Source: Chrysomallon squamiferum
Taxonomy: Eukaryota; Mollusca; Gastropoda; Neomphalida; Peltospiridae
Assembly: GCA_012295275.1 (NCBI GenBank)
Contig: CM022678.1
Location: 15,337,959 to 15,379,458 of the forward strand
DNA length: 41,500 nt
Direction of reading: 5' to 3'
This document shows, piece after piece, positions 23,505-34,641 of the stretch (positions are counted from its first letter, which is position 1; every line of letters begins with the position of its first letter). The notes under the pieces were generated by a model. The model made no database searches and was not told the origin of the DNA. It saw nothing but the letters and a program-made list of their open reading frames with translations. The translations under genes and the position numbers were made by a program.

Positions 23505-24460
23505 AAGCCGGAAAATACACAAGAACACAATATTAGTAACACAAGCCGGAAAATATACAAGAACACAATATTAGTAACACAAGCCGGAAAATACACAAGA
23601 ACACAATATTAGTAACACAAGCCGGAAAATATACACGAACACAATATTAGTAACACAAGCCGGAAAATATACAAGAACACAATATTAGTAACACAAGCCG
23701 GAAAATACACAAGAACATAATATTAGTAACACAAGCCGGAAAATACACAAGAGCATAATATTAGTAACACAAGCCGGAAAATACACAAGAACACAATATT
23801 AGTAACACAAGCCGGAAAATACACAAGAACACAATATTAGTAACACAAGCCGGAAAATACACAAGAACACAATATTAGTAACACAAACCGGAAAATACAC
23901 AAGAACACAATATTAGTAACACAAGCCGGAAAATACACAAGAACACAATATTAGTAACACAAGCCGGAAAATACACAAGAACATAATATTAGTAACACAA
24001 GCCGGAAAATACACAAGAACACAATATTAGTAACACAAGCCGGAAAATACACAAGAACACAATATTAGTAACACAAGCCGGAAAATACACAAGAACAGAA
24101 TATTAGTAACACAAGCCGGAAAATACACAAGAACACAATATTAGTAACACAAGCCGGAAAATACACAAGAACATAATATTAGTAACACAAGCCGGAAAAT
24201 ACACAAGAACACAATATTAGTAACACAAGCCGGAAAATACACAAGAACACAATATTAGTAACACAAGCCGGAAAATACACAAGAACACAATATTAGTAAT
24301 ACAAGCCGGAAAATACACAAGAACACAATATTAGTAACACAAGCCGGAAAATACACAAGAACACAATATTAGTAACACAAGCCGGAAAATACACAAGAAC
24401 ACAATATTAGTAACACAAGCCGGAAAATACACAAGAACACAATATTAGTAACACAAGCCG
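23505..24460. repeat. 38-bp minisatellite, 25 units
   Basis: Twenty-five complete 38-bp units run head to tail from 23505 to 24454, with a 6-bp partial unit (AAGCCG) at the end. Each unit starts AAGCCGGAAAATACACAAGA and ends ...ATTAGTAACAC. Period is exactly 38 throughout, with no indels. Variation is limited to single bases: ATATAC for ATACAC in early copies, AACATA, AGCATA or AACAGA for AACACA, AAACCGG for AAGCCGG once, and TAATAC once. There are no unique spacers, so it is not CRISPR-like. The unit resembles the end of the duplicated element just downstream. Confidence 0.98.
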
Positions 24461-25045
24461 CGTGTGAAATAGATGTTCTTTATCACGTCCAGGTTGGTAT
24501 GATGGTGGTGGTGGTGGTGGTGGTGGTGGTGTGTGTGTGTTGGTGTGTGTGTGTGTGTGTGTGTGTTATTTACATTTACATGGTTAAGTTTTCAAATACT
24601 GTCGTAAATATCAGCTTTTTTCTATTGAATGAATGAATGAATGATATTCCCGCACGAAAAACGTTCCGGCTATTAAGGTGTCAAACCAAAGGTAAATACA
24701 ACAAAATGATGATTACTTTATATATAAGAATTCAAAAATTAATAAAAACACAGAATAAACACTAGTAACAAGTACTAACATAAACCTTTTGTGAAATAGA
24801 AGTTCTTTACAATGTCCAAGTTGGTATAGGGGGAAGTGTATTTACATTTACATGGTTGGGTTTTCAAATGCTGTCATAAACTTAAGCTTTTCTCTGTTGA
24901 ATGAACTAATGAATATTTAACGACATTCCAGCACGTAAAACATTCTGGGTGTCAAACCAAAGGTAAATATAACAAAACTGTGATTACTTTATATATAAAA
25001 ATTAAAAAATGAATTAAATCACAGAATAAAGAGCAGTGTAAAAAA
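24461..25045. repeat. Direct tandem duplication of an approximately 300-bp segment
   Basis: The segment at about 24461-24775 is repeated at about 24786-25035. Both contain GTGAAATAGA.GTTCTTTA, TTTACATTTACATGGTT, and GTGTCAAACCAAAGGTAAAT followed by ATTACTTTATATATAA and CACAGAATAAA. The left copy has an inserted GGT/GT microsatellite (about 24497-24567). The two copies differ by many substitutions, so the duplication is not recent. No coding frame is conserved. Confidence 0.88.
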
Positions 25046-25130
25046 TAAAATATCACAGTTTAATTAATAGTAAAATTGTGTAACTAAACATTTTAAAAAC
25101 AATTTCAGGATGGAATAGAAATGATTCCAT

Positions 25131-25203
25131 TACATTTATTTGAACAAATATATTTTTATATATAGTAACATTTATTTGAACAAATATATCTTTATATATA
25201 GTA

Positions 25204-25204
<1 letters not shown>
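25131..25204. repeat. 37-bp direct duplication
   Basis: ACATTTATTTGAACAAATAT followed by a TA-rich stretch occurs twice back to back with one or two changes, directly before a long AAT array. No function is apparent. Confidence 0.85.
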
Positions 25205-25245
<41 letters not shown>

Positions 25246-25282
25246 TAACAACAACAATTATAATAATAATAACAACAACAGC

Positions 25283-25325
<43 letters not shown>

Positions 25326-26176
25326 GTAATAGTAATATAATAATAAAAACAACAACAAACACAACAACAACAACAATAATAATAATAATAGTATTTGTTA
25401 CTAATTTCTATTTAAAGAAACAAATAAATAGCTACATCCGCTGAAAAGTCAAAGAGTGGTTGACTGGTACATACACGTACACAGATAAAACTGTTGCTAA
25501 AAACCTGAATACCTCCATTTTGCACCTTCACAATTAGAGTCGAAATGAGATAGCGTATGTCTCGGACTGGTACATGTATTTTCTAAAATACTTATTTATA
25601 TATCTATCTATCTATATATCTATATCTATATCTATATCTATCTATCTATCTATATATATATATATGTATCTTCATATGGATAGATTAAAAACAATGATAA
25701 TAATGATAGAATATATTAAATTAAATGGATAATAAATTCATAAATAAATAAATAAGAAAAATTTAAAGAAGAGAAACTAAAAGACTGTAAAACATGAATT
25801 TATTGACATGAATTTATTATGACAAGTAAACCTTTGTTGTAGCATTTATTTGTGCAAATACGAGGTCTCTACTGAAGAATCACGTTATGCAAATAAAAGT
25901 TTTATTTCGTATCGTTGTTTATTTAATTAACAAGTCATTTTACTGAGTACTTCAAACCAGAAAGTCACGTTATTTACATTGCTTGTTTGAATCTACTTTT
26001 AAAAGAGTAGTTTTGAAATTTACCAGAAAATAAAAAGGAACATAGGAATAGAAAATGATCTATTCAAGCATTAAAAAGCTATGGAGTTTCTGCTTAATGT
26101 TAATATTGATATAAGTGACGTAAATGAAGTCAACCAGTTAACTTGTCCAGGTTGGTTCTACACGTTGTACTCAGAC
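25205..26176. other. AAT/AAC-rich spacer upstream of the cadherin-like gene
   Basis: AAT and AAC triplet arrays fill about 25205-25392, and TATC/TATA repeats fill 25600-25665. From about 25700 the sequence is unique and probably holds the promoter and 5' UTR of the cadherin-like gene, but no core promoter element is placed. An in-frame ATG at 26081 lies upstream of the preferred start. Confidence 0.55.
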
Positions 26177-28359
26177 ATGATGGTTCGTCTAAGACGATGG
26201 ACTTTTCTTACTGGACTCGCTGTCTGTTTTGTCCTGCAAGCTGAGGCTGCAGTTGTTAGTATAAATATTTTATTATTTCACAGTCTACACGAATTAGTTA
26301 TTATTTTTGTTAGGTATTTTTAATAATTCTTGATATAATGTATTTTACTCGCAGTCCGACAGCAAAATCGAACATCATCCGATAGTGGCGAATCTTTACG
26401 AAGACACACGAGAGAGAACTGAAGTCGTCTGCATGACGTGTACCGTACCAGACGACACGGCAACGACTCCGGCAGCCGCCGCCGCAACCACTAAAACTAC
26501 TATTGCGACTACAGGAGGAGCAACGACGGTTACAACAGCAGCGACAACCCTGTCGACAACCCCAGCTTTGGTACACAGTGGAAAATACGAAATCTCTGAT
26601 ACTGGTATTTCTCCGTCCAGTCTGTGTAGTAAATGTTTCGATGTGTATAACATGACAGATGCCTCAGGTAACAACGGTAGGTGAAGTTTTCTCCCGTTCT
26701 GACCATAGTTTTATAACTGATTTATAGGAAACTGCGGTGAGTTGTTTCAAGTATATTTACAGTGTTCTTTGACTATAAGAAGTGTAGAATATATAAACGT
26801 ATTTTGCATCTTCCAGATTACGTTTTCTTTCTTTCGGTTTCTTTTCATAGTGATTTTTAAAATGGTTATTATCCTATTATATACAAAAACAGTATGTTAC
26901 TCGTTATTCTTATCACTGAATATGTACACACACATAAATACACATAGATACCTAAACAAATACACATATTCAGAAACATACACACTAACGTAAAATAAAA
27001 CTATTTAGACACACAAATACACCCACCCACACACACACTTTTAAATAGCGAACATCTGACATGGGCCAGAATACACCAACACTACCGACAAAGACAATGG
27101 GATCAGACATTATTCACAGACGAATCCTGGTTTTGAGTTCAGTTTGCGGATGGTTGGCGTTGTGTGTGGAGTCGACGGGGAGGCAGTGCCAGCGTCATGG
27201 TCTGGGACGTCATTCATGTTGGAGGTAAATCAGATCTCGTTTTCATTCACAGAAACATGATGCTCAATGTTACTGTGACGAGATCTTTAAACTAGCTGTC
27301 ATTCCTTTCCTGCAGCAGCATCCTGCTTTCTGTTTCAACATGACAACGCTAGACCACACACCGCTAGGTTAACCACGAATCTTCTTGATCGGAACCACAT
27401 CCACTGAACTGGCCACCTAAGTCCCCTGACGTGTCCCTAACTGAGCATGCATGAGACCTACTGGGCTGTAGGGTACGCGAAAACCATCCTCAAATCCTTA
27501 ATGTTCCTGACCTACATGTTCTGAACCGGGAATGGAACGCAATTACTGATCCTGAGATTAATGCTCTCATTAGAAGCATGAGATGATGATATGCTGCTGT
27601 CATCAGTCCACTGGTGCACACACACACACACACACACATTACTGAGCCTCTCTCACCATTTGGGTAGATGCATCCCTCCGTTTCGCCAGTTGACATTAAA
27701 GTAACAACGTTGATACCGCAACAATGTGTTACAGCTGGCCAAATTAAGAAATGCTTTATCAATGTGTACAAATAAATTCAATAAATCAGGTTATCTGTAT
27801 TTCATATCCATGTTCGTTATCGCTAAACTTATTTGGCATAGTAGACAATATGTTTGTTCTACAGAATACTGCCTGTACTATCTGCCAAGTCAGGGTTCTC
27901 TTTCCTACACGACTGTGCAGCAGTATGACGTCACAGTTACGTGCACGGACGACCTAGGTCACTCTTCGTCTGATGTCGTACAAGTTCGTATTGTTCCGAA
28001 CAGTCCTCCTGTTCTGGATAAGAAAACGGGTAAGAAAACGTGATTTCTACATAAAGTTAAGATTTGTTGAAAAAGAAGCTCTACTCACAGACACAAAGAG
28101 TAAATAAAACGTATGTACATTTTTGTATCTCAATATTTATTTTGAAGGATGCAGTAAGAATTAAAAAAAAAAAAAATAAGAAGAATGTTTTCATGATTTT
28201 GGTTTCTCTTATTTAATTATGTAAAAGAAGAGAAATTTAACAATAACTTTTTAAATGCACATTAATAGATCACTGATATTCAAAACTGTCTACAACAGAT
28301 TTTTGATAAAAGGACGTTATTATGAAGATACGGGACACCTAATAAAGAAAACGAGAGAG

Positions 28360-28432
<73 letters not shown>

Positions 28433-28796
28433 TTTGAAATATTTTTAGTTAGCAAGTAACTTCTAGAATAATAATACACTTTACAGATGTGAAATTAATG
28501 TTTGTGTGTTTCAGATTCATGCAGCATTGATTCTACTTGTTTGTGTGTTTCAGATTTATGCAGCATTGATTCTACTTGTTTGTGTGAACACGGGTCACAC
28601 CATTTTGTGTGTTTCAGATTCATGCAGCATTGATTCTACTTGGAACACGGGTCACACCATCTTTGAGACAGGGCAATATGTGCACGACAACAACAGTGAC
28701 CCTCTGTACTTCTCCATGGTAACGGATCCACCTTCGTCCAATTTCGCAATCGGACAGAGTAAGAAGAGAAATAAATAATAGTAGTTATTTATTTAT

Positions 28797-28847
<51 letters not shown>

Positions 28848-29531
28848 GTGAGAGTATCAATGCTGTTGCCGTAGTTGTTTATTTTGTTTACGACGTTTCA
28901 GATGACGGTGTTATACGAGCTACTGCTGATATGATTCATGAATGTAACAGTAAAATTACCTTCAGTGTGAACGTGACGGACAAAGCAAACAAACCTGTCG
29001 GTCCTTTGAACATCACGTGTCAAATACAAAGTAAGTTTTTACTAACATTGTATTTAGTGATGGTCTCATTTAATATTAGTTGTATGAACAATAAAACAAC
29101 AACAATAATACAAATGATAATAACAACAACAACAATAATAACCCCAAAGATAATAATAACAACAACAACAACAACAATAACAATAATAAAAATATGTCCA
29201 TTCTAATAGTCGGGTCAGTGGTTATTAAACAGACAATACAGAACTACATTTGTTCGCAGATCCGAAACAAGCTATACAAATTGTGAACGCTAACAAGAAA
29301 ATCTCGGTTGGTGAACATCACCCAGTGGGTTCAGTCCTCACCAGCTTCGACTTGACCCCTAGTGACCTTCAGTATTATGACGTCAGCACACAACCCCCAG
29401 ACGCTTTACCGTACATCCATTTTAATAAGACTGAAGGGGGAAGTAAGTTATTATACCTCCATTTTGTTTTTAAATGTTTAAATATAGTTGTAATTAAATT
29501 TCCATGAACATTTTGGTTTGTTTTAAAAAGC

Positions 29532-29592
<61 letters not shown>

Positions 29593-29888
29593 GAAATTAT
29601 TAATGAAATAATACGAAATTTTCGTTAGCATTCTTAAATATTTTTTATTATTTATTTTATTCTAAAATTTCTCTCTTGATATTGTGCTGTTTCTTTTTCT
29701 ATTATTATTATTATTATTATCATTTTAATTTTTTTAACATTACTATGCTTCTTTAGTTTATCATCAGTTCTCTTTATAAATTGTTTATTTAATTTGCCAA
29801 ACTTCTCTATTTCCAGTTTTTGTTGTTTATTTATTAATACTCCTTTTTTCTATGTTTATATTGTTTATTTCGTTCTTTTTTTTTGTGT

Positions 29889-29929
<41 letters not shown>

Positions 29930-30519
29930 ATTTAATTTTTATCTTTCGCCATTTATAAGTTTTATATATAATTTTCTATTTGTATTTAAATAACATTCCA
30001 GGGCAGGATATCAGTCTTGTGAGATCATTGAATTACGAAAACAGCAGATTCCGACATTTCAACATTTCCATCAAACCACATAACACTTACTGTACATCAG
30101 ATACCTACTGGATAGACGTAGACGTACGTCTTTTCTTTCTTCTGTTACTGATAAACAGAACTTTAAAACAAACTCGTCTACTTCGTCTTCTTATTATTAT
30201 TTTTGTTGTTGTTGTTGTTGTTGTCGTGATCATCATCATCAGAAATTGTAGAGATTTATTTCCAATAAACAATATATATATATATATAGTGTATCTTATT
30301 AATATATATTGTAGATTTTCAACGAAAATGATCCGCCGACACTTGTTCCGAATAACGTACATAAATATATTGATGAAGGAAAAGTAAGTAATCACAGTAG
30401 ATACAAGTAAATAAATTGAAATATATCAAAACATTTGACGATTCAAACGATTATAATTAAGAAATACGAAGATAGGATCGCGGATGCAAGTAAATAATAA
30501 TAATGATATTCGTTTTCTT

Positions 30520-30550
<31 letters not shown>

Positions 30551-32698
30551 TTATTATTATTTGCAGATTGAATTAAACTTCCAAGATCTTTTTACTTTGT
30601 ATGATGAAGATATGAAAAGCTATGGTGATAGCTGGACATACAGCATTGCTGGTGATACTCACGGCTTCACCATCGACAAATACACTGGTAAAATAACTGC
30701 ACCTGACTACGACGTTGACGGCGATGTGAACAACTTGCCATTCAAAAACGTCAAGCTTGACATTGTAGTGCACGACTCCAAAGGTGCAAACGACAGCGCG
30801 GAACTCAACCTGCACATTCGCGACATCAACGACAACAGACCAAGGTTTACAGAATCTATGTTTACTGCAGAAGTCTCTGAGTGTCGAGGTTTAGGAGACA
30901 AACTGGTAACTTCAAAAAGATACATAAACCGTTATCTTAAAGACGATGATTTAGGTCTCGATCACGACAATGAGGTACAATGTGTACCTGCTAGTAATGA
31001 TGAAATCGCCATTGACGCTGCTTGTAAGGTAGTTTGTTCCTTCTAGCCTTAAAATCTCTTTTTAATTGTGTTTTGTAATGATCCAAACCTTCATATTCTT
31101 TCATTAAAACATCAATCAATTTCACGTGCTAATTCATATGTAATGAAACACATTTCATTGAACTTTTCGAAAATCCTGCGTCCACAGTTTGAACCCATAA
31201 ACAAATCTTTTTCTGTCCTTGGCAGGTTTACTACGTTGGCTACATCCCTGGTGGAACAACGTCAACGCTAGAGTTCTATGGGACAGACAGAGGTTCGAAT
31301 CCTCATCCACTACGAACGAAATACCCGGCTCAGATCGTCGTAACGTCTAGGATATGCACCACCACTACATACATACCTCCTACTAAAATCGTACGCCAAG
31401 AACCAGAGCACGTTGTGGTCACTTCAACTACGACAGTGCTGGTAACATTACCACCGCAGCCTACAACAGCGCCAGTACCCAGCAGCAACACAAGCAATTT
31501 AGCTTGGATCATCCCATCAGCCATTCTGGGTGCACTAGCACTCGGAGGGTTAGGATTTATGATGTGGAAATACTGTAACCGTGAGACGTATGAGATATTG
31601 TTGTATTTACTGCAGACATACACACACATACACACGCACACACACATACGCACAAACACATATACGCATAGAAACATACAAACATTATATATACTCACCT
31701 GTTGTTACATAATCTAGGATATAACCGAGGACTGACTGCGAACATAATTTTAAAACTAAAATTAACGTAAAATGTAAACAAAAAGTAAGATTTGTGTTTC
31801 AGACCACCTCGACCTCCTACTCCGAAACACGTCAAACCAGCGACCCCACCCTCACCAGAACCCCCCAAACGGTAAGTAGAAAAGTGTTTCATATTACTGA
31901 TTATTGATTCAAGACCTCAAACACACCCACACACACCGACAGTGGTCATGTTAAATGGATTTAAAAATTCAAAAATCTAAAAGTTCTTGCATCCATACAT
32001 ACACACGTACGTACATATGTAAGTACTGGAGCAGAACACAAAATAAGCGCTACAAGAAAAAATAACATGATAAAATAAAAACATAAACTTAACAGTACTG
32101 CTATGAATTAACTTCTCAATGTTTATTTTCAGAATCAAGACACCCGATCCTCCTGAACCCACACCAGTAGAAGAGGGTATAATATGTCTGTCTGACTATC
32201 TATCTGTCTGGCTATCTGTCTGTCTGTCTATCTGTCTGTCTGTCTATCTGTCGGTCTGTCTCTCTGTCTGTCTGTCTATCTGTCTCTCTGTCTGTCTGTC
32301 GGTCTGTCTCTCTGTCTGTCTGTCTATTTGTCTCTCTGTCTGTATATCTGTTTATCTATCTGTCTGTCTATCTATCTTTCTATCTATCTGTCTGTCTGTC
32401 TATCTGTCTGTCTATCTTTCTATCTATCTGTCTCTCTGTCTGTCTGTCTATCTGTCTCTCTGTCTGTCTCTCTGAGTATCTATCTATCTACCTATCTATC
32501 TACAGTGTTGTTTGGCTTGTAGCAATAGTAGTAGTAGTCGTAATAATAATTCAGGTTGAGAATCTCTTATCCGAAATTCCGAACAGCGAAATTTTTCCGA
32601 GTTGTAGAAGTAGCGATATTTTCAAACCGTTTTGTGTACAAAATTACTAAAATAATTATATAAAAATATCCTGCAGATATTATTAGTAAGTAGTAGTA

Positions 32699-32772
<74 letters not shown>

Positions 32773-32954
32773 CACACAGGTATTTTTCTTTTTTAGCTGA
32801 AGTTAAGTGGGTTTATAGTGGGACGTCCGTGTCTTACGAGTACACGACGGCGGAGGTTGCTACGCAACCAGTGACACAGTACGAACTGCAGCCAGTAACT
32901 TACGAGGTTCAGCCCGTACAAATTGTTGAAACTCAGCCTTATGTGACTTATTGA
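26177..32954 (+). CDS. Single-pass membrane protein with degenerate cadherin repeats
   Basis: Exons: 26177-26254, 26355-26676 (or -26667), 27865-28029, 28618-28758, 28902-29030, 29260-29442, 30002-30123, 30315-30383, 30567-31028, 31226-31587, 31803-31871, 32133-32176 and 32797-32954. Phases agree; about 767 aa. The start at 26177 is chosen because MMVRLRRWTFLTGLAVCFVL is a good signal peptide. A Thr/Ala-rich mucin-like stretch flanked by CMTC and CSKC follows. About five cadherin-type units come next, with strand-G or linker motifs such as YDVTVTCTDDLG, VPNSPPVL, DVDIFNENDPPTL and HIRDINDNRPRF. Calcium motifs are mostly incomplete. A Thr/Pro-rich stalk, a transmembrane helix (WIIPSAILGALALGGLGFMM) and a stop-transfer KYCNRE lead to a Pro-rich tail (PPRPPTPKHV, KTPDPPEPTPVEE). 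The tail ends in Tyr-containing QPV repeats. It has no beta-catenin-binding tail, so it is an atypical cadherin, probably in adhesion or matrix contact. Confidence 0.85.
27045..27735 (+). pseudogene. Decayed Tc1/mariner-type transposase in intron 2 of the cadherin-like gene
   Basis: Translated in several frames, the stretch gives pieces typical of Tc1-like transposases in the right order: a WAR/HQ-like segment, LFTDES with the first catalytic Asp, a FADGWR/VW piece, SVMVWD, VIPFLQQHP, then SPDVSLTEHAWD (SPDLNPIEHLWD in active relatives), NREWNAI and ALIRSMR. Frameshifts and stops separate the pieces. The QDNARPH-type second Asp is degraded and the N-terminal DNA-binding part is absent. A CA run interrupts the end. 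Terminal inverted repeats were not found. It is on the host-gene sense strand and is inactive. Confidence 0.85.
28352..28431 (+). repeat. (GA)n microsatellite in intron 3 of the cadherin-like gene
   Basis: About 35 GA units lie 180 nt before the exon 4 acceptor. Purine-rich on the sense strand. Confidence 0.95.
28502..28640 (+). repeat. Tandem acceptor copies at exon 4 of the cadherin-like gene
   Basis: Three copies of TTTGTGTGTTTCAG followed by ATTCATGCAGCATTGATTCT (ATTTATG in the second) occur in a row. Candidate exon starts are 28515, 28554 and 28618; only the last keeps the reading frame through exon 4. Copy two also carries a second exon piece (GAACACGGGTCACACCAT). Offsets of 39 and 64 nt mean that using copy one or two with read-through would shift frame. 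Confidence 0.92.
28799..28847 (+). repeat. (AAT)n microsatellite in intron 4
   Basis: About 16 AAT units lie in the short intron between exons 4 and 5 of the cadherin-like gene. Confidence 0.93.
29534..29925 (+). repeat. (ATT)n, T-rich and poly-T tracts in intron 6
   Basis: ATT repeats at 29534-29592 and 29701-29720, and two long T runs at about 29875-29921, make this intron of the cadherin-like gene almost purely A/T. Confidence 0.9.
32177..32503 (+). repeat. (TCTG/TCTA)n tetranucleotide array abutting the exon 12 donor
   Basis: About 80 tetranucleotide units start within ten bases of the exon 12 donor of the cadherin-like gene. The exon frame stays open into the array to about 32475. Retained intron sequence would therefore add about 100 residues of a Leu/Ser/Cys/Tyr/Val repeat to the cytoplasmic tail. 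Confidence 0.95.
32691..32773 (+). repeat. (TAG)n-(AAT)n microsatellite in intron 12
   Basis: A few TAG units grade into about 25 AAT units, ending 24 nt before the exon 13 acceptor of the cadherin-like gene. Confidence 0.95.
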
Positions 32955-33009
32955 TACGCCAGTCGATAACGATTCACTTTCCGCTTTTGCTGTTGCTTGT
33001 AATCATAAT

Positions 33010-33010
<1 letters not shown>

Positions 33011-33077
<67 letters not shown>
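33011..33077 (+). repeat. (CT)n microsatellite in the 3' UTR of the cadherin-like gene
   Basis: About 33 CT units begin 57 nt after the stop codon at 32954, so they are probably transcribed in the 3' UTR. Confidence 0.95.
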
Positions 33078-33081
<4 letters not shown>

Positions 33082-33167
33082 ATATTTTAATGTAGCTGTT
33101 GCTCGTAAAATGAAACAGACAAAACAACTGATATAATTAATGTAAACTATAGATCTGAAAATGGGGA

Positions 33168-34581
33168 GGTAATTCATTTTAAAATACGTATGAAATGACT
33201 TTCGTTATAAAGATATTAGAAATATACTGATACTAAAACTAGTAATAAATAAATAAATAAATACATAAAAATAAAATAAGATCACTGGACAAAACTACTA
33301 GATTAAATTTCCAGGTTTATAATCATTATATCATAAATTTAAACTAATGAGAGATCTTGCTATTCACGACTACTTTTAGTTCATATTACACTTTAAATAC
33401 TGCGTTTTCTTAATCTTACTGAATACTTAATATTTATTTTAATATTATTCCGCATATCGTATATTTATTTTAATATTATTCTGTGTTCATTTTAATTGAT
33501 ATTCATATTATTTTGTTTTGTTTTTATTTATTTTAATCTTATTCTATAATTTTTGTGGAAATTAATATAAAACATAAAATAATGATATTCAAAGAAATAT
33601 AAAACATACTGTAATAATATTTTCATATTATTTTCTAAGATATATAAAATATTTTCACTGATTACCACAGCTTGCAAATTAGGGTTAAAGCTTTTTATTC
33701 TGTTCTGTAGGAGATACTAAGTGTTTGTGTTTGCTTCTTCATTGGACCCAGCCATTTACTTTAGCAAATAAATTTATATATTTTATCATTCTTTGTTCTA
33801 TATTAAATAAACTTGATGTTTGCTTGTAAAAAAAAAAAAAAATAAATAAATAAACAATTTTTCTACATGTCAGTGACTATTAATATTGTTTAACATGTAC
33901 TCGAATGTGTCAGCTTAACCTGTCTCTAACACAGCAGAAGCAGACGACAGTAATTTAGAAATTTCTTTTCCCCTAGAACTACATACTTCTACAAACTGCT
34001 ACAAATCAAACTACTGTTTACATAATGTTTTTATGTAGAAACAAAACGCGCACGACCTTACTGTCATTCAATAAAGAGCCGATATAAAGTTACATACTTA
34101 TCTTTGTTGGAAGGGAACAAAAGATTTTGAACAAAGAAACGAAATGAAATCTGTGTTACATCTCTGTTACACATTTGTTATCAAACTGATCTGCACGACA
34201 CAAACACTGGTTTTCATAAATATTACAATACTTCATACAGTACTTATTCTTATTTTTCTATATTACAATATTAATTAGTTTTAACTGTTTTATATTTATC
34301 TTAATATTATTCTGTAATATAAATTAAATATTTTCTTTGATTATATTGCAAATTATTTTAAATATTTTTCTTCTGTTCTTGTTTTATTGATCTATTTTAG
34401 TTTGCGTACAGCCATTTACTTTAGTAAGTAAATTTAAGTATATTTAGCTATTTTAATTTCTGTAAATTAACTAAAATAATTATTTTAAGCTGTATTTTTA
34501 TTTAGTATGTCTAACACTAATGTACAGAAATGTAATTCATTTTAAAGTAGGTATGGAAAGACTTTCGTTATAAAGTTAACA

Positions 34582-34641
<60 letters not shown>

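Noticed and set aside
23505-24460. CRISPR-like regular array
   Set aside because: Units are contiguous 38-bp repeats without unique spacers, in a eukaryotic intergenic region; it is a minisatellite.
26081-26176. Upstream in-frame ATG at 26081 as the start of the cadherin-like protein
   Set aside because: It would put 32 polar residues before a good signal peptide; the Met at 26177 gives a standard N-terminal signal sequence.
31290-31315. tRNA-like GGTTCGAATCC box
   Set aside because: It lies in the coding frame of cadherin-like exon 10 and no cloverleaf partner arms are seen.
31573-31582. Donor GTGAGA at 31581 for cadherin-like exon 10
   Set aside because: It would give phase 1 and a poor frame in exon 11; the donor GTATGA at 31588 gives phase 2 and the Pro-rich PPRPPTPKHV tail that continues into exon 12.
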